Positions 19,034-30,766 of a stretch of DNA of 64,000 nt are shown piece after piece. The stretch spans positions 496,001-560,000 of the forward strand of contig JADJTH010000008.1 in assembly GCA_016711325.1 (NCBI GenBank), read 5' to 3'. The notes under the pieces were generated by a model. That model was given only the letters and a program-made list of their open reading frames with translations, was not told where the DNA came from and made no database searches. Position 1 is the stretch's first letter, and each line of letters starts with the position of its first letter. This DNA comes from Nigerium sp. Lineage in GTDB: Bacteria > Actinomycetota > Actinomycetes > Propionibacteriales > Propionibacteriaceae. The position numbers and the translations under genes were made by a program.

Positions 19034-19240
19034 GGCCGTTCCTTTCTCGGTGTTCGGCAAGGCAACGATCCCAACCACGGGAGCAGCTTCTTTGTTCCCG
19101 TTCCCACGACCGTACCGGACGCGACGCGCCGTTCGTGGGATCCCCACGTTCCAACAACGTGAATCCTGCGCCCATGGGCGGACGCCGCCACGGCCGACAT
19201 GACCGGACGCGACGCGCGCGGCATTGTCGGTGGCCGCCGG

Positions 19241-19252
19241 TAGTCTGCTTCG
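19241..19252 (+). promoter_or_regulatory. Leaderless promoter of parE
   Basis: TAGTCT (19241-19246), 6 bases, GTG at 19253. Confidence 0.62.
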
Positions 19253-21343
<2,091 letters not shown>

Positions 21344-21349
21344 GCCGGT

Positions 21350-21385
21350 GCGGCGTCGCAACCGGGCCGGTCGCTGCGACGCCGC
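21350..21385. terminator. Hairpin between parE and parC
   Basis: An 11-bp perfect stem (21350-21360 with 21375-21385) and a 14-base loop, in the gap between the two convergent genes. Confidence 0.6.
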
Positions 21386-21455
21386 GGCGGGCGGCCGGGC
21401 GCGTCGCCGGCCGTGGCAGACGGACCGAGAATGAGTATCTCGGCGGTTGACGCCG

Positions 21456-23987
<2,532 letters not shown>

Positions 23988-24075
23988 GTTCTCCCACTTT
24001 CATGTCGTGCCGCCCCCATTGTGGCCCCTGGGCTGAGGACGCCCCTCCCCGCCACACCGGCGCCTGCCGGGGCGC

Positions 24076-25110
24076 TCACTCGGACCCGAGCAGGGCGGAC
24101 GCCTGGCGTTGCATGCCGCGGCCGTCCGCGGCTCGGATGAGCGGGATCCCCACGGGCAGCCCGTCGTTGACGTGCAGCGGCTCGATGGTGCCGTGCGCGA
24201 GGATCTGCTCGGCGGGAGTGAGCTGCCGGATCGCGATCGCCGCGACGTTGGCCGGATTGGCGTGCGCGAAGTCGCCGTACACCTCGGGATCGTGCTGGCC
24301 GTCGTCACCCACCAGCAGCCAGCGGACGTGCGGAAAGTCGACCACCAGCTGCAGCAGCGCCGCGCGCTTGTGCGCCACTCCCGAGCGGAACCACCCCGTG
24401 TTGGTCGGGCCCCAGTCGGTCAGCAGCATCGCGCCGATGGGGTAGCGATGCCGGGCGATGAACCGACTCAGGAAGCCGTGGGTGTTCCACGCCCCGGTGG
24501 ACAGGTAGATCACCGGCGAACCCGGGTGGCGGCGCAGCACCACGTTGTAGAACTCGGCCATGCCGGGCACCGCCTGGCGGGTGGCTTCGACCCGGAAGAA
24601 CGAATTCCATGCTGCCACCATCGGGCGCGGCAGCATGGTGGTCAGGATCGTGTCGTCCACGTCGGAGACGATGCCGAACGTGATGTCGCGGCCGAGCACC
24701 TGGATGGGGACCGTCGACGGCTCCGAGTGGGCGGTGCGCACCTCGCCCGTCTGCCAGCCAGGGCCGAGCCCGTGCCCGCGCACCCGGTGGTCGATGTACC
24801 CGCCCCGATCGGTGGTGCCGGTCACCTCGGCCTCGCCGACGCGAATGGTGTAGCGGGCGTGCACGCACACCGCGGTGACGAAGTTGCGCCAGCCCCGCCT
24901 GCGCAGGAAGCTCTCGGCGGCCTTCCCGAGTTGGGTGTCGGCGAACCTGGGCGACAGCACCACCCGCCCCAGCACCCGGACGAACCCGTCATCGCCGTAG
25001 GCCGTGTACGGGATCACCCGCTCCTGCCAGCCGAGCGCGCGAAAGAGCCGCTCGGCCACGCGATCGAACCGGACTTCGACCCGAGCGGCGATGAAGGGGC
25101 GATTGCTCAC
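24076..25110 (-). CDS. App1-type phosphatidate phosphatase domain protein
   Basis: A 344-aa protein with a HAD-like App1 (DUF2183) catalytic domain. The DVDDTILTT motif lies at ~residue 150, followed by FRVEATRQAVPGMAEFY, STGAWNTHGFL and, near the end, LLVGDDGQHDPEVY. The yeast relative dephosphorylates phosphatidate; the bacterial substrate is unknown. No signal peptide is evident. I chose the GTG at 25110 (MSNRPFIAARVEVRFD) because TACGGT stands 7 bases upstream. A longer frame running into the triplicated repeat upstream is judged artificial. It diverges from the DUF5998 gene. Confidence 0.83.
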   Translation of the reverse strand: MSNRPFIAARVEVRFDRVAERLFRALGWQERVIPYTAYGDDGFVRVLGRVVLSPRFADTQLGKAAESFLRRRGWRNFVTAVCVHARYTIRVGEAEVTGTTDRGGYIDHRVRGHGLGPGWQTGEVRTAHSEPSTVPIQVLGRDITFGIVSDVDDTILTTMLPRPMVAAWNSFFRVEATRQAVPGMAEFYNVVLRRHPGSPVIYLSTGAWNTHGFLSRFIARHRYPIGAMLLTDWGPTNTGWFRSGVAHKRAALLQLVVDFPHVRWLLVGDDGQHDPEVYGDFAHANPANVAAIAIRQLTPAEQILAHGTIEPLHVNDGLPVGIPLIRAADGRGMQRQASALLGSE

Positions 25111-25123
25111 GAGGTTCACCGTA
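25111..25123 (-). promoter_or_regulatory. Leaderless promoter of the App1-type gene
   Basis: TACGGT (25123-25118 on the minus strand), 7 bases, GTG at 25110. Confidence 0.55.
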
Positions 25124-25125
25124 AC

Positions 25126-25198
25126 GGTTTCTGGGCGTCGCCACGCACAGGGGTTCTTGGCGGCGCCGCGCGCAGGTTTCTGGGCGGCACCGCGCGCA
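25126..25198. repeat. Three imperfect 24-25-bp tandem repeats between divergent promoters
   Basis: Copies at 25126-25149, 25150-25174 and 25175-25198 share the pattern GGTTTCTGGGCGGC..CGCGCGCA. They fill exactly the space between the -10 elements of the App1-type gene and the DUF5998 gene, so they occupy both -35 regions. The 25-bp middle unit breaks any reading frame, arguing that the repeat is not coding. Confidence 0.8.
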
Positions 25199-25201
25199 TG
25201 G

Positions 25202-25214
25202 GACAATCACCGCC
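25202..25214 (+). promoter_or_regulatory. Probable leaderless promoter of the DUF5998 gene
   Basis: GACAAT (25202-25207) then 7 bases to ATG. The first base departs from TANNNT, so this is weaker than the others. Confidence 0.45.
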
Positions 25215-25778
25215 ATGAGTGCGCTACCCACCGACCTGAGCGCCGCGATCGTGGCCTCGGGCTATTTCCCGGAGTTCGTCGAGGCGACGCTGATCCCGGC
25301 GCTGGGGGAAGAGATCGTCGTCGACTCGCTGGTGCACCACGAGGCGACCTTCGACACCAACGAGATCCGCCGGCACGTGACCGTGCTGGTGCTGACGCCG
25401 ACCCGCTTCATCGTGGCGCACACCGACGACGGCGATCATCCGTCCACGCCGCAGGCGCTGGCGACCGTCGAATCGGTGGCGCTGAGGCAGATCCGCTCGG
25501 TCGCGCTCACGCAGGTCGCCGCCAACCCCGAGCGGTTCGGGCGCGCGCGCCATGGAGCCACCGCCGAGACGTGGCTGGTCGTCAACTGGGGCGCGGTCCG
25601 CCGCGTCGAAATCGAGCCCGCATCCTGCGCCGACCCCAACTGCGACGCCGATCACGGCTGGACGGCCCAGGATCTCAGCGACGACCTGACCGTCCGGATG
25701 AGCGCGGCCGCCGACGGCCCCGCGGCCGTCGCCGGCCTGCTGCGCTTCGCGTCCCTGCTGCAGCGGGCGGCGGTGTGA
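25215..25778 (+). CDS. DUF5998 family protein
   Basis: A 187-aa actinobacterial protein of unknown function. I recognise the family from its pattern and its constant position upstream of an alkaline-phosphatase-like gene. Visible are EEIVVDSLVHHEATFDTNEI, a beta-rich middle (VLVLTPTRFIVAHTDD), GATAETWLVVNWGAVRRVEI, and CADPNCDADHGW, which has two Cys and one His and might bind a metal. No membrane segment or signal peptide. It overlaps the next gene by four bases (GTGA), so the two form an operon. Confidence 0.75.
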   Translation: MSALPTDLSAAIVASGYFPEFVEATLIPALGEEIVVDSLVHHEATFDTNEIRRHVTVLVLTPTRFIVAHTDDGDHPSTPQALATVESVALRQIRSVALTQVAANPERFGRARHGATAETWLVVNWGAVRRVEIEPASCADPNCDADHGWTAQDLSDDLTVRMSAAADGPAAVAGLLRFASLLQRAAV

Positions 25779-26908
25779 GCGCCACCCCGGTGGTGCCCGA
25801 CTACGGCAGCTCCACGATCGTCGAGATCATCCCGGCCGTCGCGGCGTCCCTGGGCGTGGCCGGCTGGACGGACGCGATCGGCCTGCCGGACGCCTCCCGC
25901 TGGGTGGTGTTCCTGGTGGACGGTCTCGGCGCCCACAACCTTGCCGATGCGGCCGCACACGCACCGTTCCTCGCGTCGATGGCGCTCGCGAACGGCTCGA
26001 CGACGGTCACCTCGGGCGCGCCCAGCACCACGGCGACCAGCATCAGCTGTCTCGGCACCGGCCTCGCGCCCGGCCAGCACGGCATCGTGGGCTACTCGTT
26101 CCGGCACCCCCTCGATCGATGCCGGTGCCTGAACGCCCTGACCTGGGAACCCGGTCTGTCCGCGCTCGACGTGCAGCCGCGGCTCACAGCCTTCGAGAGG
26201 CTGGCTCGCCAGGGTGTGATGGTCACGTCCGTCAACCCCGCCCGGTTCGCCGGCAGCGGCTTGACCGAGGCGGGGTTGCGCGGCGCGCGGTTCCAGCCGG
26301 TGCCCAACGAGGACGACCATCCGGCACGGATCAGCTGGGTCGTGGACGCCGCGGCGTCCGGCGACCGTTCGCTGGTCTACCTGTACGAACGCGCGCTCGA
26401 CCACACCGGGCACGGTGAGGGTTGGCGCAGCGACGCCTGGCTGCGCACGCTCGCGCGCATCGACGCGTTGGCCCGGTCGCTGCGGGCGGCGTTGCCCGAT
26501 GACGTCAGGCTGCTCGTGACGGGCGATCACGGCATGATCGACTCGCCGCGGGATCACTGGATCGTCGCGGAGGACGAACCCGGGCTGACGGGCGACCTCA
26601 CCCTGCTGGCAGGCGAGGGCCGCTTCCGCCAGTTGTACGCGGCGCCGCGCGACGTCAAGGGCGTCCTGGACCGCTGGCGCCGTGCGCTGGGGGAGCGCGC
26701 GTGGGTGGTGGACCGCCGCGACGCCATCGACGGAGGCTGGTTCGGGCCCGTCGACCAGCGCGTGATCGAGCGCTACGGCGACGTGCTCGTGGCCATGCGC
26801 GACGACTGGGCCGTCATGACCCGCTCCCAGCCGAAGGAGTTCGGGCTCATCGGCATGCACGGCTCGCTGACGGAGCAGGAGATGCGCATCCCGGTGCTCA
26901 TCGGCTGA
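25775..26908 (+). CDS. Alkaline phosphatase / nucleotide pyrophosphatase superfamily protein
   Basis: A 377-aa metal-dependent phosphodiesterase-like protein. Metal ligands and nucleophile region: VVFLVDGLGAHNL (Asp near residue 50), PSTTATSISCLGTGLAPGQH (Thr nucleophile candidate), YLYERALDHTGHGEG and VTGDHGMIDSPRDH. The pattern matches type I phosphodiesterase/nucleotide pyrophosphatase proteins. Substrate unknown; no clear signal peptide, so probably intracellular. GTG at 25775 overlaps the DUF5998 stop (GTGA). The last codons form the left arm of a terminator hairpin. Confidence 0.85.
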   Translation: MSATPVVPDYGSSTIVEIIPAVAASLGVAGWTDAIGLPDASRWVVFLVDGLGAHNLADAAAHAPFLASMALANGSTTVTSGAPSTTATSISCLGTGLAPGQHGIVGYSFRHPLDRCRCLNALTWEPGLSALDVQPRLTAFERLARQGVMVTSVNPARFAGSGLTEAGLRGARFQPVPNEDDHPARISWVVDAAASGDRSLVYLYERALDHTGHGEGWRSDAWLRTLARIDALARSLRAALPDDVRLLVTGDHGMIDSPRDHWIVAEDEPGLTGDLTLLAGEGRFRQLYAAPRDVKGVLDRWRRALGERAWVVDRRDAIDGGWFGPVDQRVIERYGDVLVAMRDDWAVMTRSQPKEFGLIGMHGSLTEQEMRIPVLIG

Positions 26909-26937
26909 GGCGCGCGAATCGGACGCCTCAGCCGATG
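26899..26937. terminator. Bidirectional hairpin between the phosphatase gene and sepH
   Basis: A perfect 14-bp stem (26899-26912 with 26924-26937) and an 11-base loop. The left arm includes the stop codon of the plus-strand gene and the right arm faces the end of sepH. Confidence 0.75.
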
Positions 26938-26955
26938 AACACCACTCAGACGGGC

Positions 26956-27897
26956 TCAGCTGTTGTCGGGGCGGGGGCTGCCGAACATGATCTCGTCCCA
27001 GCTCGGCACCGCCGCGCGCTTGCGGCGGCCCCTCGGTTTGGGCGCCGGCGGCGGGGTGTCCTCCTCGATCAGCGACAACTGCTCCGGTTCGGCCGATGCG
27101 GGGGGGACGTCGGCGGGGTGCTCCGACCCATCCGGTGACGCCTGCGCCGGGGGAGCGGCGTCGGCGGACGTCTCGGCCACGACCGGGCCGGGGGCATCGG
27201 CCGCGGGGGCGTCCTTGGGATGGACGAGACCGGCATAGATCTTGACCGAGTCTTCGTCGAAGCTGGACAGCATGTCGAACAGGACGTCGAGGTCGCGCTC
27301 GCGGGCGGGAACGATGTCGTAGACGCCGTCGATCTCTTCGAGCTCGCTCTCCTGGAAGGCGTCCTCGGCATCGTCACCGTCACCGTTGTCGTTGTCGTCT
27401 GCGTCCGGCGCGGCGGCGTCCTCGGAGGTGTCGAGCCCGGCATCTTGAATCGCATGCACCAGCGCGAGGTCGTCGTGTCTGCTCTCGCCGATGAGGCGGC
27501 CGGCCTCGTCGTTGACCGCCACGCTGAAGCGCCCCGTGGCGTCGAACACGAACAGGCCCCGGTGTTCGGTGTCGGCTTCGGTGAACGCCACCTGCACCTG
27601 CCAGCGGCGATCCTCGAGCTTCCACGCGTCCCACGCCACCGCGTCGTCGTCGACGCCGCGGCCGGCGAGCGTGTCGGCGACCGCGTTGCGCAGCGAACGA
27701 TGCGAGGAGGTCTCGCCACGACGGCGAACGGGGTTGGTGCGAGCGAGCCCGCAGATGTAGTCGCGTTCGGCGATGACAGGTGCGGCGAACGCTTCGATGC
27801 GCCCGATCGGCACCCCGGCGGCCTCGGCTACGTCCTCGACAGAGGCGCCCGCGCGGATGCGCGCCTGGATGTCGCGCGGTCTCAAGGCACTATCCAT
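26956..27897 (-). CDS. sepH: Septation protein SepH (DUF3071), short N-terminus
   Basis: A 313-aa SepH-family protein. In Streptomyces SepH binds FtsZ and stimulates filament assembly through a helix-turn-helix region. Here LRPRDIQARIRAGASVEDVAEAAGVP starts at residue ~5, followed by an acidic linker, a conserved segment (VYDIVPARERDLDVLFDM) and a basic tail. Known SepH proteins have about 45-50 residues before this motif; here they are missing. TAGGTT stands 6 bases before the ATG, and that TAG is itself an in-frame stop, so a longer start is impossible. It diverges from the DUF4193 gene. Confidence 0.87.
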   Translation of the reverse strand: MDSALRPRDIQARIRAGASVEDVAEAAGVPIGRIEAFAAPVIAERDYICGLARTNPVRRRGETSSHRSLRNAVADTLAGRGVDDDAVAWDAWKLEDRRWQVQVAFTEADTEHRGLFVFDATGRFSVAVNDEAGRLIGESRHDDLALVHAIQDAGLDTSEDAAAPDADDNDNGDGDDAEDAFQESELEEIDGVYDIVPARERDLDVLFDMLSSFDEDSVKIYAGLVHPKDAPAADAPGPVVAETSADAAPPAQASPDGSEHPADVPPASAEPEQLSLIEEDTPPPAPKPRGRRKRAAVPSWDEIMFGSPRPDNS

Positions 27898-27909
27898 GCG
27901 AGTAACCTA
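27898..27909 (-). promoter_or_regulatory. Leaderless promoter of sepH
   Basis: TAGGTT (27909-27904 on the minus strand), 6 bases, ATG at 27897. The first three bases of the hexamer are an in-frame stop, fixing the start downstream. Confidence 0.68.
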
Positions 27910-27992
27910 TCCTTCCTCCCGTGAGGTCGACGTTCACCGCGCCGCGACCTCGCCGACGGGTCGCCTGTTCGGCTTCAGCTTGACGCGTGTGA

Positions 27993-28000
27993 TATATAAG
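27993..28000 (+). promoter_or_regulatory. -10 region of the DUF4193 gene
   Basis: TATATAAG is an isolated AT-rich stretch in very GC-rich DNA, about 53-60 bases before the start codon, and suits a leadered transcript. The TTGACG at 27980 is too close to be its -35. Confidence 0.5.
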
Positions 28001-28052
28001 CGTTCTGCGCCGCCCCCAATCGGGCGCCGCATCTAAGCACGTGAAAGGAATC

Positions 28053-28346
28053 ATGGCGACTGACTACGACGCTCCGCGCAAGACCGATGAGGAGAGCGAA
28101 GACAGCATCGAGGAACTGAAGAGCCGCCGCAATGACAAGAACTCCGGCAAGGTCGACGAGGACGAGGTCGAGGCCGCCGAGACCTTCGAGTTGCCCGGCG
28201 CCGACCTCTCGCACGAGGAACTCACCGTCCGCGTGCTTCCGCGCCAAGCCGACGAGTTCACCTGCGCCAGCTGCTTCCTGGTGAAGCACCGCTCGCAGGT
28301 CGCGCGCGAGAGCGGCGGCCTGATCTACTGCGTCGACTGCGCCTGA
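28053..28346 (+). CDS. DUF4193 zinc-ribbon-like protein
   Basis: A 97-aa actinobacterial protein that corresponds by family and position to M. tuberculosis Rv2699c. The N-terminal half is acidic (DEESEDSIEELKSRR, KVDEDEVEAAETFELPG). The C-terminus has two CxxC pairs (FTCASCFLV, IYCVDCA), likely a zinc ribbon. Function unknown. ATG at 28053 with GAAAGGA 4-5 bases upstream; its leader follows a TATATAAG -10. A 15-bp hairpin follows. It sits between sepH and DUF4235, as in many actinobacteria. Confidence 0.88.
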   Translation: MATDYDAPRKTDEESEDSIEELKSRRNDKNSGKVDEDEVEAAETFELPGADLSHEELTVRVLPRQADEFTCASCFLVKHRSQVARESGGLIYCVDCA

Positions 28347-28365
28347 TCGGGGCACGATGCCTCGA

Positions 28366-28401
28366 GCGTGAATCTGCGCCGCTACAGGCGCAGATTCACG
28401 C
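28366..28401. terminator. Bidirectional terminator overlapping the DUF4235 coding end
   Basis: A perfect 15-bp stem (28366-28380 with 28387-28401) and a 6-base loop. It lies 20 bases after the DUF4193 stop, and its right arm encodes the last residues of the convergent DUF4235 gene. Confidence 0.8.
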
Positions 28402-28672
28402 TGCGCAGCGGGCTGGGCGCGCCGGTGTAGGACTCCCACCGACGCGCGACCAGACGATTGGCAAGCACCTGCGACAGGCCTACCCCGATCGCGAGCAACA
28501 GCACCCACGCGGCGGCCCTGCCCGGTGGCGTGTGAGGATCGTTGGGCTCCGGCGGCTCCTCGCCGGTCACGAAGCGCCAGCCGGCGCTGACGGCCTTCGT
28601 GGTCGCCAGCGCGGCGGCGGCAGCGACGCCGGTCGAGTAGAGCCGCCAAACGATCTTGTGAGAGAAATCCAT
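28382..28672 (-). CDS. DUF4235 membrane protein
   Basis: A 96-aa protein with two predicted membrane segments (VAAAAALATTKAVSAGWRFV and AAAWVLLLAIGVGLSQVLA) around a Pro-rich loop (GEEPPEPNDPHTPPG). DUF4235 is a small actinobacterial membrane family of unknown role. ATG at 28672 with a GAGG about 4 bases upstream. It is convergent with DUF4193, sharing the terminator, and divergent from DUF3093 with about 100 bases between. Confidence 0.82.
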   Translation of the reverse strand: MDFSHKIVWRLYSTGVAAAAALATTKAVSAGWRFVTGEEPPEPNDPHTPPGRAAAWVLLLAIGVGLSQVLANRLVARRWESYTGAPSPLRSVNLRL

Positions 28673-28761
28673 GACCTCGCCGTCCTCGAGGACGGTCCGG
28701 ACGTCCGCCCCTGCACCATCCTAATGGCGGGCGCGCGCGGTTCGCTCGGTGCGGAGACGGC

Positions 28762-28773
28762 TAAGTTGGGTGC
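28762..28773 (+). promoter_or_regulatory. Leaderless promoter of the DUF3093-dut-DUF3710-OB operon
   Basis: TAAGTT (28762-28767), 6 bases, GTG at 28774. Confidence 0.6.
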
Positions 28774-29232
28774 GTGGAGTACCGCGAACGACTGTCGGCC
28801 CCGGCCTGGTACTGGCTCGTGGGCGTCGGTTTTGGAAGCACGTCCGCCCTCGCGATGGGCCTGTGGTTCGGCCCTGAGCCCGCCGTCATCGGCGGGCTCG
28901 CCGTCACCGCGGTGATCGGCATCGCCGTGGCGTGGATCGGCCGCACGGAGATCGCCGTCGACGCCGAGGGCCTGCACGTGGGCGTCAACCTTCTCGAATG
29001 GGCGTGGGCCGGCGAGACGGAGGTGCTGGACGCCGACCGCACCCGGGCGATGCTCGGTGTGGAGGCCAACGCGGCCGCCTTCGTGGCGCAGCGTCCCTGG
29101 CTGAACGAGGCGATCGTCGTGCAGGTGCGCGACGCCGCCGACCCGCACCCCTATTGGCTCGTCTCGAGCCGGCGTCCCACCCGGCTGGCTGCCGCGATCG
29201 AGCGTGCTCGCCACCAGGCGGCCGTCCGTTGA
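28774..29232 (+). CDS. DUF3093 membrane protein
   Basis: A 152-aa protein with two adjacent membrane segments (residues ~12-55: WYWLVGVGFGSTSALAMGL and IGGLAVTAVIGIAVAWIG), then a soluble beta-rich part ending in YWLVSSRRPTRLAAAIE. The family stands beside dut in M. tuberculosis (Rv2698). Function unknown. Leaderless GTG start. It is the first gene of a tight run (DUF3093, dut, DUF3710, OB-fold) with gaps or overlaps of at most 8 bases. Confidence 0.85.
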   Translation: MEYRERLSAPAWYWLVGVGFGSTSALAMGLWFGPEPAVIGGLAVTAVIGIAVAWIGRTEIAVDAEGLHVGVNLLEWAWAGETEVLDADRTRAMLGVEANAAAFVAQRPWLNEAIVVQVRDAADPHPYWLVSSRRPTRLAAAIERARHQAAVR

Positions 29233-29240
29233 CCGCCGAG

Positions 29241-29732
29241 ATGCCCCGGGTGCTCGTCCGCCGTCTCGACGACGGACTGCCGCTGCCGCGCTACGCGCAC
29301 CCCGGCGACGCCGGTGCCGACCTCGCGACGTCCGAGGACGTGACGCTCGCCCCCGGCGAGCGCAGGCTCGTCCGCACGGGGATCGCGCTGGCCGTGCCGC
29401 CGGGATGGGCGGCGTTCGTCCATCCCCGCTCGGGCCTCGCGGCGCGCGCCGGCCTGACCATCGTCAACGCGCCCGGCACGGTCGACGCGGGCTATCGCGG
29501 GGAAGTCATGGTCTGCCTGCTCAACACCGACTCGACCCGAGACGTGATACTGCGCCGGGGCGACATGATCGCGCAGCTAGTCTTCCAACGCGTCGGGCTG
29601 GCGGACTTCGTAGAGGTCGGCGAGTTGCCGCCCAGCGCGCGAGGCACGGGCGGGCACGGCTCCACCGGGGGCGTGGCCGGCTGGACGGACGAGACGAACC
29701 CCATGGGGTCGAGCGGAGGGAAGAACCAGTGA
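29241..29732 (+). CDS. dut: dUTP diphosphatase
   Basis: A 163-aa homotrimeric dUTPase that hydrolyses dUTP to dUMP and PPi, keeping uracil out of DNA and feeding dTMP synthesis. All five motifs are present: GDAGADL, HPRSGLAARAGL, GTVDAGYRGEV, RRGDMIAQLVF and the flexible C-terminal RGTGGHGSTGG. No good Shine-Dalgarno is seen before ATG 29241. A TTG at 29229 overlapping the DUF3093 stop is an alternative start adding four residues. It overlaps DUF3710 by four bases. Confidence 0.95.
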   Translation: MPRVLVRRLDDGLPLPRYAHPGDAGADLATSEDVTLAPGERRLVRTGIALAVPPGWAAFVHPRSGLAARAGLTIVNAPGTVDAGYRGEVMVCLLNTDSTRDVILRRGDMIAQLVFQRVGLADFVEVGELPPSARGTGGHGSTGGVAGWTDETNPMGSSGGKNQ

Positions 29733-30412
29733 TCTTTGGGCGCAAGGCTCACGAGGGCGGAGCCGATGCCAAGGGCAGCGAGGCGCTGCTCGATGACGCG
29801 GCCGCCGACGAGGCGGGCGACGGCGCCGAGCCCGACGGCCCGTTCGATCCCCGCAGCGACGGCCCCTTCGACGCCGACGAGGTCGACCTGGACGCCGACG
29901 ACGTCGAGCGCGTGACCTTCGGCCCGCTGGTGATCACGCCGTTCGACGGGCTCAACCTCCAGCTTCACGGCGATCCCCAGAGCAACACCATCCAGGCACT
30001 CCTGGCGGCCTACGGCGACTCGGGGCTCGAACTGGCGCTCTTCGCGGCGCCTCGCACCGGCGGACTCGCCTCGGAATTGCGCGAGGAGACGATCGAGGAG
30101 GCGACTCAGGCCGGCGGGCACGCCGAAGAGGCCGGCGGGCCGTTCGGCCCCGAGATCCGGCGCGTGCTGCCGATCGAAGGACCTGAGGGCGAACAGCTCT
30201 TCCACGTATCGCGGATCTGGTTGGTCGAAGGGCCGCGCTGGCTACTGCGGGGCACGCTGATGGGGCGTGCGGGCATGGTCGACGGCGAGAGCGAACCGGC
30301 CGACCTGTTCGTCGAGTTCTTCCGCAATGTGGTCGTGTGCCGCGACGAGGATCCCCGTGTCCCCGGCGAGTTGATCCATCTCGCGGTGCCGGGCAACGTC
30401 ACGAAGGGCTAG
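29729..30412 (+). CDS. DUF3710 family protein
   Basis: A 227-aa cytoplasmic protein, family counterpart of M. tuberculosis Rv2696c. The first ~60 residues are acidic and low-complexity. The conserved part begins at VTFGPLVITPFDGLNLQL and continues through RRVLPIEGPEGEQLFHVSR, GPRWLLRGTLMGRAGM and a final VVVCRDEDPRVPGELI. Function unknown. GTG at 29729 overlaps the dut stop (GTGA) and has GGAGGG 8 bases upstream. It is followed after 3 bases by the OB-fold gene. Confidence 0.85.
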   Translation: MIFGRKAHEGGADAKGSEALLDDAAADEAGDGAEPDGPFDPRSDGPFDADEVDLDADDVERVTFGPLVITPFDGLNLQLHGDPQSNTIQALLAAYGDSGLELALFAAPRTGGLASELREETIEEATQAGGHAEEAGGPFGPEIRRVLPIEGPEGEQLFHVSRIWLVEGPRWLLRGTLMGRAGMVDGESEPADLFVEFFRNVVVCRDEDPRVPGELIHLAVPGNVTKG

Positions 30413-30415
30413 CCG

Positions 30416-30766
30416 ATGTCCTGGTGGGGTCGTCTGCGCGAGTCGATGCGCTCCAACGACGAGATCGCGTCGGAGGACCGCCGGCGCCTGGCGTCCGAGC
30501 GCGGCTGCGACGCCGTCGGCGAGTGCGCCGACCGGACCCGGGTGACACTGCGCGGCACGATCGAGGTGCTGACGATCAGGCCGCGGCAGGACATCCCATG
30601 GCTGGAGGCCGAACTCTCCGACGGCACCGGCACGGTGACGCTGATCTGGATGGGGCGTCGCGCGATCCCCGGCATCGAGGCGGGCCGCGACCTCATCGTC
30701 AGGGGCCGGATCTCCACCGCCGACGGCCAAGCCCGCCTGTACAACCCCGACTACGAACTGCTCTAG
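30416..30766 (+). CDS. OB-fold nucleic-acid-binding protein
   Basis: A 116-aa small protein with an OB-fold: VTLRGTIEVLTIRPRQDIPW, LEAELSDGTGTVTLIWMGRR, GRDLIVRGRISTADGQARLYNP. It resembles M. tuberculosis Rv2694c. Such proteins probably bind RNA or DNA; the partner is unknown. It is the last gene of the dut operon. Its stop overlaps the stop of convergent ceoC. In mycobacteria and Streptomyces a DUF3159 membrane gene usually follows; none is present here. Confidence 0.83.
   Translation: MSWWGRLRESMRSNDEIASEDRRRLASERGCDAVGECADRTRVTLRGTIEVLTIRPRQDIPWLEAELSDGTGTVTLIWMGRRAIPGIEAGRDLIVRGRISTADGQARLYNPDYELL

Noticed and set aside
25111..25206. N-terminal extension of the App1-type protein with an 8-residue repeat
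   Set aside because: It needs a TTG start, has no ribosome site, and the middle repeat unit is 25 bp, which breaks the repeat frame. The leaderless GTG at 25110 fits better.
27980..27998. TTGACG plus TATATA as a full sigma-70 promoter for DUF4193
   Set aside because: Only 7 bases separate the two boxes, far from the needed 16-19. I kept only the -10.
27898..28052. Frameshifted N-terminal part of SepH
   Set aside because: All upstream frames were read. None resembles the missing SepH N-terminus and an in-frame TAG precedes the start.
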